This document shows positions 11,682-22,981 of a stretch of DNA of 64,000 nucleotides, piece by piece. Numbering within the stretch: position 1 is the stretch's first letter; the number at the start of each line of letters is the position of its first letter. The notes below the pieces were generated by a model that ran no database searches, was not told the DNA's origin, and saw only the letters and a program-made list of their open reading frames with translations. The DNA is from Nepenthes gracilis (lineage: Eukaryota; Streptophyta; Magnoliopsida; Caryophyllales; Nepenthaceae). The DNA lies in assembly GCA_033239525.1 (NCBI GenBank), contig BSYO01000003.1, forward strand, positions 10,906,001 to 10,970,000, in the 5' to 3' direction. A program made the translations under genes and the position numbers.

Positions 11682-12766
11682 TGTTAGAGACATTTGTCTT
11701 ATTGGCATATTCCATGACCATATGTATCATTGTTTTGATGTCGGGTTGTGGGTTGTTGGGCTAAAGTTCGTTCGGTCCGCTCTCCACACGCTCGAGCCCG
11801 CCCAAAGGCCGCCCGCTCGCCTGGTGCTCGATAGCGGCTCGAGCCTAAAAACCAGAACCTCCCCCGCTCGCTTCATGCTCGATGGCCACTCAAGCCGAAA
11901 TCCCAGAATGGGGGCCGCTCACTGTGCGCTCGATCCCGACTCGAGCGCCCGCAGGGTTTCCCACGAAACCCTACGGCCGCTCGCCGCGCGCTCAAGCCCC
12001 GCTCGAGCGGCGGCCCAACGGGCAGAATTTTAAACGCGATTTTTGGCTCATCTATAAATATTGGCTTATGTTTTTCAAACCCTAAGGACGCCATAAACAT
12101 TCTGGAGAGATTATTTTGAGCCCCCATTTGAGAAGAAAGCTTTACATGCTTTAATTGCTTTAGCTTCTCTTGAGAAAACCAAAAGACATTCTTTGAGCTT
12201 CATGATCTAAAGAGTTTTCTCACCATTTTTCTTCTTCTTTTTCTATTCAAACTTCCATCCTTCTACCTGCGTTGGAAACATTGGTTCGTGAAGAAGGAGA
12301 TCCGTTCGTGATTGGCAATTCAAGTGGCACGAGAGGGAAGAGTGGCTTGAAGACCGGAAGGTGTCCGGTTCCATTGCCGCGGACAAATCCAAGGAGTTCC
12401 TTGGTAGGGATCACGTGTCGGGAGTAAGTCGGTTAGGTTAGCGCGTCATTACCACCCGGGCTGTAAGTTGATTTTCATAGTATATTGCTTCCCTGGCCGT
12501 TGAAGCCCGGAGTGTTTTTCTCGATACCGTGGGTATCGAGTTTTCACTTCGTCACCAAAAATCGGATCTTTTTACTATTGTTTATGCTTGGCTTGATCTC
12601 TATTGCTTGTCAATATTATATTGTGCATGTTTGTTAATCTCGTTATCATCTAGAGTTAAATATCCCTTACGTGTATCGGATATTTAATTTAATTAATTTA
12701 TTTTATTACTTCCGCTATACTTGTAACGGGGTCGAAACACGTAAGCACCGAAACGTGCCTTTTTCA
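11682..12766 (+). mobile_element. Solo LTR of family D (SIRE-like gag-only element)
   Basis: Begins TGTTAGAGACATTTGTC and ends CGTGCCTTTTTCA, with a perfect 5-bp duplication TACAC on both sides (11677-11681, 12767-12771). The uninterrupted partner LTR of element C reads AGATTGCACCATTTTG at ~14,875, confirming the empty site. It holds a GC-rich block with repeated GCTCGAGC-type palindromes (11,790-12,010), a TATA box, and the same sequence as the LTRs at 52958-60941. The lone LTR is what recombination between the two LTRs of a full copy leaves behind. It looks young. Confidence 0.95.
12053..12060 (+). promoter_or_regulatory. TATA box of a family D LTR
   Basis: TATAAATA in CATCTATAAATATTGGCTT. 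The same context (minus strand of ATATTTATAGAGGAGCC) is kept in all three LTRs of the tandem array, so it is probably the D promoter core, lying just downstream of the GCTCGAGC block. Confidence 0.6.
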
Positions 12767-14018
12767 TACACCATTTTGCCAGGCTTTGGCAAAATGGTCG
12801 ATTTACACAAATGGCTAGAATGGTTGGCAGGAAGGCAAAATAGTCAATTGTGCGAAAATGGCTGGTTGCAACAAATTTGCCAGTTGAGCGGAAATGACAG
12901 GTTGGACAAAATGACCAGTTGGAGCCAAGGTGACCATTTGCCGGTTGGACAAATCTTGGAGTGGCCAATTTACTGGAGTGATTTTGGCCAGGAATAGTTT
13001 TAGCTGGTTTGAAATTTCGGTATGCATTTTGGCCCGTGTACTTTTGGCAGGTATGCTTTTGGCTAGAATGTATGAAATTTTCGGAATGAAAATTATGAAA
13101 TGCAATTGGCTGGTTTGAAGTGTTAAGGACCGAGATGCTTGCATAATAGTAAAGGACATTGCACAGTGAAGAACAAAAATCTGATTAACGACTGAGGTTG
13201 CTGAGCACAACAAGGGCAGTTGTGCAGATAACGGTCGAGGTGCAGATAATGGCCGAAGACATCGTAGAAAGCTGGCATCTGACGTTGTCGATAGTTGACT
13301 TTTCAGGGTCGGTAGGCTTTGCAGAGCAGGTAATTGACCTGTAGTGTATGCGTCGTTTGTGCAGGAAGCAACTTGACTTGTAAGACATGCGTGTGTGCAA
13401 AGCGCCAGAGCATTTGTGTTTGGGGAAGCGTGGAAACTGGTGAGGTTATAGAAAAAGATAGATTTAGTGTGATAAATCATCTGCAAGAATCAGGCCAGGT
13501 GAGCAGATGTATTTGATGCCAAGGTTTTTATAAGGAGCACACCAGATGCTTTAGACAAGCAAGAGAGGGAAGCAGCAATGCGAAGGGCTGCGAGGCGAGA
13601 GGCTACGGTAGCGGCTGTGGGAGCGGTAGACGGAGGAGCTCTCATCGTTCACTGTATACCACAACACTTAAAAAATCAGTGAGTAGAGTGCACCACCAGT
13701 GAGAGAAAGGAGAAAAGAAAAATAAAGAGATAAGAGGGAAGAAGTGTTTTCTTACTTTAGAGTTATTTTTCTTATTTTGTCTAGAGTATGTAGCAGAGAT
13801 TCTATCTCAGAAATTTTTGTAACCATTTTTATATAGTGAAAGTCTTTTTTAGAGTTTGTCCCATGATTTTTCTATTCGCTTTGTGAAGGGTTTTCATGTT
13901 AAAAATATTGTACATATCTTTTATTCTTAGTGCCCACTAAATTAGTAATTGTCGACTAACAGGAGGTTTGGATTTTCACTGTGCCGGATCAGGTAAATTC
14001 GGATATCGAACCCCAATA

Positions 14019-14454
14019 AGTGGTACTAGAGACAGGTTAATGGTGTCTCAGAGCTTGATGGTGTCGTCATCGAGGAGCTTGCCATTTTAGTATGGGGTTA
14101 AAAAAAATGGTAAAAGCGCAGCAGAGTTGAGCGGGGCCAAGGGCGGAGCCAGCAGGGTCAAGGGTAGAGCCCAGCAGGGCCAAAGGTAGAATTAACAGGG
14201 TCATGTGTGGAGCCAGTAGGGCCAAAAGTGGAGCTGAGGTGGCCAAGGCGGATTGCAAGTGAGAATGATTTGACCGCAGAGAAGAAGTTAAAGGGGAATT
14301 GGATTACTTTAGGTTCCATGGAACGGAAAAAGGTGTCATTCAGGTTTGCGGAGGCTGATGCCGGAATCCCAATTAAGGGGAAGCTGCCCAAAGGTAGAAG
14401 GTGACAGTCACCGAGTAAAGGTGAAAGTTTCTCACAAGACCATGAGGGAAAGTT
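14019..14454 (+). other. Interior of element C with ~22-bp repeats
   Basis: A primer site at 14021-14033, then about five degenerate units of GGAGCCAGCAGGGCCAAAGG type (14125-14250), then ~200 bp of unassigned sequence and the polypurine tract. A short plus-strand frame to 14404 has no recognisable domain. The interior is too small for any protein of an LTR element. Confidence 0.75.
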
Positions 14455-16113
14455 TGTTGGGTTTGGTCAATTTCTTATAGGTGGCTCAACAAACAGAAGA
14501 GATATGGTGGATCGTACAGGCTTTGTGTGATTTTCGGAGTGCTGCAAACTGATTGTAACAATGACAAGGAAGACCGTTTACCGGAGAAGGAAAATCTCAG
14601 AGTAGAAATCTGGAGTGGATTTCTAGAGTGGCATTTGTCAGAGTGGCAAATGCCGGAATAGAATTTACCAGAATAACTGGTATGAAATTGAATGGTCGGG
14701 CAAGCAAAATGGCCGGTCAATAGAAGGTTGACTAATTGATAAAAGAATAAGGTCAACATGCTGTTGACCGGCTGAAAAAGGCCACGGGGTATGCAAAAGT
14801 GCCAGGTTTGGGGCAAAATGGCCAGTTGCGCCATTTTGCCCGGTTGTGCCATTTTATCTGGTTGTCATTTTACCAGATTGCACCATTTTGTCAGGTTTGG
14901 ATAAAATGACCGGTTTACATAAATGGCCCTAAACAATTGGCAGGAAGGCAAAATGGCCTGTTGCATGAAAATTGCCAGCTGCAGCAAATTGACTGGTTAG
15001 GTAGAAATAACCGGTTGGAGCCAAGGTGGCCATTTGCTGGTAGGGCAAATTTTGGAGTGGCCAATTTGCTGGAGTGGTTTTGGCGAGGAATGGTTTTGGC
15101 CGGTTTGAAATTTCAGTATGCATTTTGGCGGTGCACTTTTGGCGGGTATACTTTTGGCTAGAATGTATGGAATTTTTGGAATGAAAATTCAGGAATACAG
15201 TTGATCCGTTTGAAGTGTTAAGGACCAAGATGCTTGCATAATGGTAAAAGACATTGCGTAGTGAAGACCGAAGTCTTTGATTAACGGTCGAGGTTGCTGA
15301 CCGCAGCAAGGACAGTTGTGCAGATAACGACTGAGGTGCAAATAATGGCCAAAGACACTATAGAAAGTTGGCAGCTGACGTTGTGGACGGTTGACTTTTC
15401 AGGGTTGGTAGGCTTTGCAGAGTAGGTAACCGATTTGCAGTGTATGTGCCATTTGTGCAGGAAACAAGTTGACCTGTAAGGCATGCGTGTGTGCAAAGCG
15501 CCAGAGCATGCGTGTCTGGAAAAGCGCAGGAGTTGGTGAGGTCGTAGAAAAAGACATATTTGGTGTGACAAATCATCTGTAAGAATCGAGTAGGTGAGCA
15601 GATGGATTTGGCGCCGTGGTCTTTATAAGGAGCACACTAGGCACTTTAGACAAGCAAAAGAGGAAAGTAGCAATGTGATGAGCTGCGAGGCGAGAGGCCG
15701 TGGCAGCGACTGTGGGAGCGGTAGACGGAGGAGTTCTCATCATTCACCGTTTACCGCCACATTTGTAAAATCAGTGAGTAGAGTGCACCACTAGTGAGAG
15801 GAAGAAGAGAAGAAAAACAAAGAGATAAGAGGGAATGAGAGTTTCCTTACTTTGAAGTTGTTTTTCTTATTTTGTCTTGAGTGTATAGTGAAAATTTTGT
15901 CTCGAGAGTTTTTGTAACCAATTTTACATAGTAAAATATTTTTTGGAGTTTGTTCCGTGGTTTTCCCTTTGGTTTGTAAAAGAGTTTCCACGTTAAAAAT
16001 ATTGTGCATCTTTTTTGTTTCTTGTGTCAACTAAATTCGTAATTGTCAACTGATAGGGAGGTTTGGGTTTTCGTTGTGCCAAATCGAGTAAATCCAGGTA
16101 TCAAACCTCAACA
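14455..16113 (+). repeat. 3' LTR of element C
   Basis: Uninterrupted LTR that shows the empty site for the solo LTR in its partner. Mini-hairpins are visible at 14605-14623 (GAAATC / GATTTC around TGGAGTG) and 14632-14652 (CATTTG / CAAATG around TCAGAGTGG). Confidence 0.88.
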
Positions 16114-17410
16114 GTTGTTTCCTTTTAATTTTCCACCCAGAGCCAAAGCATCCTCCGCCTTTAACTTCTACAGTTCTACTGCAGGCCTTCAACTCTAGGC
16201 CTCTTTAATCATCTTGCTTTTCTTGTTTTGATTTTCTTTCCAGAGGCTTCACTTAGCCGGCTATTTCCTTCTTATTCCTCACACCATCAGCTTTTCCATT
16301 CTTTCCTAGAATCAGCGGTGGGATGCCTTACGGATAGAGGCAGTAGCTGAACCAATTTTTAAGTAATGTCGAATGTAGATTTCCCAGGCATTTTGCCCTC
16401 TTTTTGGATAATATTTTTTTAAAAAAATGAAGATTTTTTAGGAGTATAAACACCTACATAAACTTTGATTCCATAATCTCATTTGAGTTTTTGCACTCCT
16501 TCCTCAAAAGTTTGTATAATTGACCACATAATTATTGAATGCACTTGCTTTACTTGCCTGCATATAATTTGTACTGTAAGGCTATGGATATTGTTAAATT
16601 GAATGCTTACTAAAATACTTAAAACTTAGATTATAAGATTTGATATATTTTGTTTGCCCAAAATTTCTAGGGATTTACTACGCTTAAAATGGTATTCTAC
16701 CTTCCACTTCTATTGATTCTGGGTTCATCTTAGGCATATATGTGGAATTGAAACCGAAACTAGAACCAGTTTTAAGGTTTTCTTAAGAGTTGAAACCAGT
16801 AAATCAATATTTTTATACTGATTCACCTCCTACCCACACTTACTCAGCACATAGAAATTTATGACACGGATCCCGTAATATAGAAAATGAAGAAAAAGAT
16901 GAGAAGACATATGAATTAATGTTGGAGATTTTTCAAACAAAAGGAGTGTTTGAATATGTGTGATTATTCAACCAAATATGATTGTTCAATAAATTTAATC
17001 ATTCAAACATAGATTGATGCAAACATACCAGCTTTATTCAGGACCATTGTCTCTTCAGATTATTGTGAATAGATGTGCCATTAAAAAAAAAAGGTAAAAT
17101 GACCTAACTATTCAAAATAGATGTTTATTTTTACTTATAATCTATAAAAGTCACTTCATTTGTTCAATAGATGTGTATTCTCTTTTCATTTGAGTGGTGG
17201 ATAGGTTAAGAGAATGAGTATATTTATAAGTAAGTTTAAAAAATAGGGCAAAAAAAATAGAGCTATAAATTCTGCATATTGACATTCAAATATTGGCTCG
17301 ACTATCAATTCAAATGCTATGGTGCATATGCACAATTCAACGACATATGTCTACACAAGTACTATCCATTTTATTAATTTGTGCATGAGCGCAATTCAAT
17401 GGCTCACATG
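16114..17410. other. Spacer, no gene recognised
   Basis: 16114-16360 is less AT-rich and continues the sequence broken by element C at 11325. I could not assign it to a gene in any frame. 16,390-17,400 is AT-rich without long frames. Confidence 0.45.
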
Positions 17411-18396
17411 TGAAAAAGAACGTTTTGTGCTAACGTGAACAATCAAGTTTCGACCCCGAAAAATATAGCGGAAGCAAAAACAAATAAATATCCAATACAC
17501 GTAAAGGATATTTAATTTTAGATACTAACGAGATAACAAGTATGCACGATACAAATAATTATAAGCAATAAAGATAAAGACGCGATTTTTGGTGATGAAG
17601 TGAAAACTCAATACCCACGGTATCGAGAAAAACACTCCGGGCTTCAACGGCCAGGGAAGCAATGCACTATGAAAATCAACTTACAGACCGGGTGGTAACG
17701 ACGCGCTAACCTAACCGACTTACTCCCGTCACATGATTCCTACCAAGGAACTCCTTGGATTTGCCCGTGGCAATGGAACCGGACGCCTCCGATCTTCACG
17801 TCAATCTTCCCTCTCGTGCCACTTGAAGTGCCAACCACGATCGGATCTCCTTCTTCGCGAATCAACGTCTCCCACGAAGGTAGAATGATGTAAGAGTTTA
17901 AATAGAAAAGAGAAACGAAGAGAAAAACCGTTAGAACATGGGCACAACGTTGTAGAGCGTAGTAGGTTCGGTTTTCTCAAATGGAGTAAGATGAAAAGGA
18001 AGACGAATGCTCTTCTTTCAAGTAGAATGGCTCCAACACTCTCAAAAGAGGCTCTAACGTGCTTAGGGTTTCAAGAAACATAAAGCATAAATTTATAGTG
18101 GGTGCAAAAAACGCGTTCAAATTTTTTGCCCGTTGTTGGCGCGCTCGAGCGGCCAGAAGGCGCGCAGCGAGTGGGCATCCTACTGGATTTTCGGCTCGAG
18201 CGAATCTCGAGCACCAGGCGAGCCGGGGACCTTTTGGATTTTAGGCTCGAGCAAGTGGCAAGCGGGAAGGCTTTGGACGGGCTTGAGCGACCGGAGGGCG
18301 GACAGAACGGACTTTAAACCGACAACCCACAACTCGACATTGATACAATAATACATATGGTCACAGAATATGTCAATTAGACAAATGTCTCTAACA
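17411..18396 (-). mobile_element. Solo LTR of family D, minus orientation
   Basis: Starts TGAAAAAGAACGTTTTGTGC and ends GTCTCTAACA, with a perfect duplication ACATG (17406-17410 and 18397-18401). The GC-rich block with GCTCGAGC palindromes is at 18,140-18,290. Same family as 11682-12766, with a few more differences. Confidence 0.94.
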
Positions 18397-18401
18397 ACAT
18401 G

Positions 18402-21400
18402 CACCACCAATTTTATTATTAGTGCATGTGAGCGATCTATTTTATAGTTAATAAGTATATCTTATGTCATAATAAATCCTAATTAATAAATAAAAATACT
18501 CATACTATTTGATTATGATCAAATTTTGTCAAAGAAATAAACCAATTAATTTAAACCTAAAAATCTTTCCATTTGACAATTTCTTGAGAAAACTCATTAC
18601 ATGCTATAAATAAAAAATAAACTCTAACTACTATTATATTAAAACTTGTTACCTGACAAATATATAGATACTAGACATATGAAATTATTTAGATGACATG
18701 TAACATTTCATATACATGTTTACTTGCATAACAAACACTACTAAAAAAATACGTACGATGCATCAAACATATGTCAATGTTAAAATTAGAGGACATAATA
18801 CATCAACACAACTAGTATAGTCATGATATAGAACAATATTCAGTCTAAATATAACCTGTAAAAATATCAATACTCTCTTAAAAATGTTAATGCTCTTCCC
18901 CTTACAAAATATAACAATACAACATTTGGATATATGTCAAAACACAGTAGATCTACCCTCTAAAACATACACATATCCCCTTTATGGCATAAATTGGCTA
19001 GGGTAGCCACTTAAGAATCTGTCTCATCACCCAAAGTCACCACCTCATCACTAGCTATCACCTGCCAAATGTATCAAGTCTATCACTTGGCCCTACTTTC
19101 GACATGGGTCATCCTAGTCTAGATATCACTAATTCTAGTCTCAAGATTTCTGATGCCTATTTGGAGATCTGTCTTAGAAATGAAGATGCGATCCATCTGC
19201 TATTGATAGTCATCAAAAAATTAGATTATGATGAAAACGTTTATTCAATTTGAAGTTGCATTCGTTGTAGGAGGACAATTACAAAATTGGTAGACTCATT
19301 GTGATAATAAGAGAAAGGGCTTTTAGATGTATCCCTAGCAAAAGAAGGATGGATAGAGTCAGTGAGAAGAGACACGTGACCAAGTGCATGGGATATTTTT
19401 TGGGCGTATGTGACTAGGCCAAGGGTTCATCCAAGAGCTATAGAAGGCATGATAGATAGGTTGATACAGAGAGGAGAGGAGGCGCTAGATGAGGTAGCCA
19501 TAGGTCAACTAAGTTATCGGTTGAGAGTCCTCAAATGTGTCTATAAACCACTAACAAATGATGATCAAGAAATCTATAGTAGCATCTTGAAGAAAAACAA
19601 ATAAAAATAGAGCTTGAGGTGAAAGAAAGGTTGGCAAATCAGACACTAGAAATATATTAGTGTTCAAAATATGATAAAAGATAGAAAACTCAATCGATAA
19701 TAGTTTCGTTCTACTCCCACAGCCATTATAGAAGCGTGGACATCGCAACTGATAAGAAAAGATTTTATTAGCAGATGGTATCGTCTTCTTACTCTATAGA
19801 TAATCAGCAGATGGTATAGAGGGAAGAACAATAGTGTTTTGCTACATCTCACTTTGATTTGGATAGCTTGACTGCAAATATATAGTAAAAATTTAGATCT
19901 ATTGTGATAGATCTAGTACATGTTAAAGTAGAATTCCTAAACTATGGGGATAGATAGAGATAAAAAATTAGTGACGAAAGGGTACAACTCCTAAGATATA
20001 ACTATGTACAAGATACGGGGAGAGAGTAACAAGAGTGACAACTCACGCTCCAATAATAAGTTTCTAATACTAATACTAAAAGAAAAATACTTAGTAGTGT
20101 CAGGAAACAAAAATCAAGAATCAGTACAGCTCAAATCATCTTTTCAGTGTTTGGGAACAGTCTTTTTTGTAGTGAATTTTGAAGTTATTTGCACAAAATA
20201 TCATTAAATGCTTCAAATATTGGCCAAACTGACTAAAACAAAACACTATTTGAAATTACTTACAGGAGAAAGTAGTGGAAATTGTCAGCATTTGAATCCT
20301 AGTCGAGTGATGTTTGAATGTCGAAGGTACAAAGGCACAGATCAATTTGGAAAAGGTTATATTTAGATGAATCGGCATGGTTGAAAATGAATAATACATT
20401 CCTAATCATAATTTTAACATTATTTCTAAAGAATGATGCAAAATAATTTCAAAACTCATGAAAAATATATGAAGATTCACTAGATAATGAGGTAAACCCA
20501 CAAATTTTCAGAGAAACTTGAGTAAAAATAACTGAAAATCGAAAGAGAGTAGGGGAAGAGACGTTGTTCAAGTGAGAGAGAGAGTAATGAGTGAGAGAGA
20601 AATAGGTTTGTTCACGCAGATAGAGTTCCCAGGAAACTTAAACACACCATGGCATTTAAAGGTCTAAACTGGTGTTTAGACATCAATTGTCTTAAGAGTG
20701 TTTGAATGTCATCATTAAAGTTGCTGTCAAACATCATTTTGAACGTAAATGAAAAACCACTCCAGCCATAGCAATATGTATGAGATACAAGATAAGTAGA
20801 ATAATAATAAAAATAGTACAAAAATGGATAGCAATAGTGAGTGAAGTCGGTAAAATTTATTATTCAAATCAAAGTTTTTTATGAGTTTAATGCTTATAAG
20901 AAAAATTCAAACACTTCATTTTTGAGCCAAAATAAATGATATTGAGGTATATAATGTACTATATATACTATAAAATATTATATTTATGTAAGAGACCGCA
21001 AAATATTGAATTGCATAAGAGCATGACTATGACATTGAAATCCCCAATATAATTTGAAAAGCCCAACATAGAGTCAAACCCACCGCTATTAGGGCTCATA
21101 ATTTAATGAAATAATTTGTTCATCTTAAATGAGAGTCTTAATATTAAGAAACACATTTTTTTATAAACATTTTCTTCATTTTTTGCATGAAACCTGACAA
21201 AGAACTTATTAATATTTTTTTAAAAAAATGTTTTACGTTCAACCGGTTCAAAGACAATTCACTTTTAAGGTGGTTTAGGTGCATTTAGAATTATCAGGTT
21301 GAAACTCATAGAAGGGTTAAGGTCTCAATCAACAAAGTACGATGTGTATAGTAAATATATGTATAGAATAAGATAAAACAAATCCCTTTTAGAATGATAC

Positions 21401-21886
21401 AAAAATAAGTTGAGTGAACAAATCTATATTTCAATAAATGTATGAGAAATTGTTTATTTTCTAATAAAATTTAAATTATTCACTTATTGTAAATTTTTTT
21501 AAAAAAATTTTAAAATTTCACTCTCTCTCTCTCTCTCCTTTAAAAACAAAACAAACAGTTGTTATTGAAAATAAAATATAAATGCATATTCTTACTCTAA
21601 CTGCAATGTAATCTATATGCACATCGCATGAAAGAGCTACTTGTTAGTCGCACTAGTTGGCTTTAGAAGTCAAGTCTTCCTTCTTGACCCAAACTTATTT
21701 CTTTAAAAAATGGGTTGGCAAATTTGAGTACTTATGGGTTAAACCAAACCCATTTCTTTTGATGTCACATTAGATGGTCGTAGTTAAACTCGATACTATC
21801 TCTTTTAAATGTTGTATCTCATTTGTAAGCTTTATCTATCTAGAGGATCTATTTTGAAACTTTAAAGAATAATTATGACAATAAAG
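18402..21886. other. Long AT-rich spacer, no supported gene
   Basis: No LTR edges, LINE or known domains seen. The best frame, 19410-19604 plus (64 codons, a charged, helix-prone sequence), has neighbours full of stops and no recognised family; it may be a scrap of an old transposon. A (TC)n run is at 21521-21537. Segments at 20,290-20,760 repeat the word GTGTTTGAATGTC, perhaps an eroded repeat. Confidence 0.4.
21521..21537. repeat. (CT)n microsatellite
   Basis: Eight CT dinucleotides following a T/A-rich run. Confidence 0.9.
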
Positions 21887-22268
21887 TTAAATGAGGCCAT
21901 GTTGGCCACATGAATAACACATAGGAATGAACATCGAAGGGAAGTGGGGTAAATGAGAAAATGATCTAGATATTAGCTTAAAGAGAATGTCATGAGATTT
22001 TCTACTTTGGTCTATCAAAGTTATTGTCGGGCTTTTTGGAACAAAGTAGAGGACACTTAAGGTAAATGTGACCAAAGACACCACAATGGTGACTAGTAGG
22101 TCCCAGTTTAGAAAAAGTGAAAGACTTAGATGTTCTATCGAGCTGATTGAGATGGTGACTCCACATGTTCTCTACATAGGTTGGAGGAATATGCCCTTTC
22201 ATTCCCCAACCAATACAGGTGAGGACATCCTTCTTAGTGGAGAGGTCTTTTTTCACAATAGTCCTCAA
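21887..22268 (-). pseudogene. Retroelement gag fragment with two zinc-knuckle remnants
   Basis: The minus strand reads HHCGVFGHIYLKCP (first Cys of the CX2CX4HX4C knuckle changed to Ser, in PTSHHCGVFGHI). After a frame change it reads MCYSCGQHGLI, a second partial knuckle. This is the pattern of a copia gag with nucleic-acid-binding knuckles. It lies opposite in strand to the D-type gag at 22,560-22,850, so it is probably from a different old insertion. Non-functional. Confidence 0.55.
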
Positions 22269-22559
22269 TTAACTTTTAGGAAGGGCTTGCTTAAGGTTTT
22301 TTCTCATTGAATCGAAGGCCCACCTCCTTTCCTATGCTATACTTGGTATCTAGTATAACAACAGTTTTTACAAGGTGGATCACTTGAAAATTAATTTCAT
22401 GAAAACCAAACCATTTCTTGTTTTTAGTTACTTTGCCTAAACCTAATATATGGCCCATGCTGATCAATCATCAAGAGTTTTTTGAAAGAATTGTGCAAAT
22501 ATACAAAACTTTTCAAACTTAAAAAGTAAACAAAATTTTAGTTTAAGTTTTAGTGTTAC

Positions 22560-22850
22560 TAGGAAGCAAAGGTATAGTTCTGACGTCAATATTAAATTCA
22601 TCCATACATATTATGGGTGCGGCAATATTGGCTATATTCGCCCCTACTGTCCCATAATATCGAGTCAAAATAACTTTCGACAAAACTCAAGGATAGTGCA
22701 TCACATTTACTATATCAACCTTCTAAATGATCATGTGATGAATTTAAGTAACATTATAAAACGTGATAAGAAAATATGGATTAAGAAGAGTGAGCTTCAT
22801 TACCCTTTGATCATTCGTGACAAAAATGAAGAGTAGATATCTTCTTTAGA
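22560..22850 (+). pseudogene. 3' end of a D-type gag (plus strand)
   Basis: The plus strand gives YGCGNIGYIRPYCP (zinc knuckle lacking its first Cys), then IWIKKSELHYPLIIRDK. The second motif matches VWVKKSELHDPLAIRDK of the tandem D copies (minus strand, ~58,030). As in those copies it is followed by GGGGGAG-rich sequence and ends in an LTR (25,732). It marks the 3' part of a plus-strand D element whose 5' half was not found. Stops interrupt it. Confidence 0.7.
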
Positions 22851-22981
22851 GAAAGATTTAGTTATTTGTTTTTGGGGGAGATAGGGGGAGGTTATCCTTG
22901 TTAGGGATAGTTCTTTTATGATTAGTGATTATCATTTGCTATGTTAAACTATGGTTCTCCTGCACTCTAATATGTTTTATT

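Larger units (their letters stand above)
11326..14018 (+). repeat. 5' LTR of element C, interrupted by a solo LTR
   Basis: Collinear with 14455-16113 except for the insertion 11682-12766. It contains chains of short inverted repeats with AGAGTGG/CGGAGTGG loops (from ~11,470) and a block of repeated CCATTTTG(G)CC and GCCAGTTG words. A TATA-like TTTATAAGGAGCAC lies near 13,530. Confidence 0.88.
11326..16113 (+). mobile_element. Non-autonomous LTR retrotransposon with very short interior (family C)
   Basis: The direct repeats are 11326-14018 (about 1.6 kb once the nested solo LTR is removed) and 14455-16113 (1.66 kb). Both begin TGTT(A/G)(A/G)GTTTGGTCA and end AACC(C/T)CAA(T/C)A. Only 436 bp lie between them. 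A copia-like primer site, TGGTACTAGAGAC (14021-14033), follows the left LTR, and GAGGGAAAGTT precedes the right one as a polypurine tract. The flanking pentamers gttac/gttgt are an eroded target duplication. No gag or pol is present. A solo LTR of the same family occurs in reverse at 37858-38872. Confidence 0.88.

Noticed and set aside
11650..12127. Arg/Pro/Ala-rich frames on both strands
   Set aside because: Produced by the GC-rich GCTCGAGC palindrome block of the D solo LTR; the same frames recur in other LTR copies with indels.
19410..19604. 64-codon frame with RLIQRGEEALDEVAIGQLSY
   Set aside because: Looks protein-like, but flanking frames are full of stops and I know no matching family; left as unassigned spacer.
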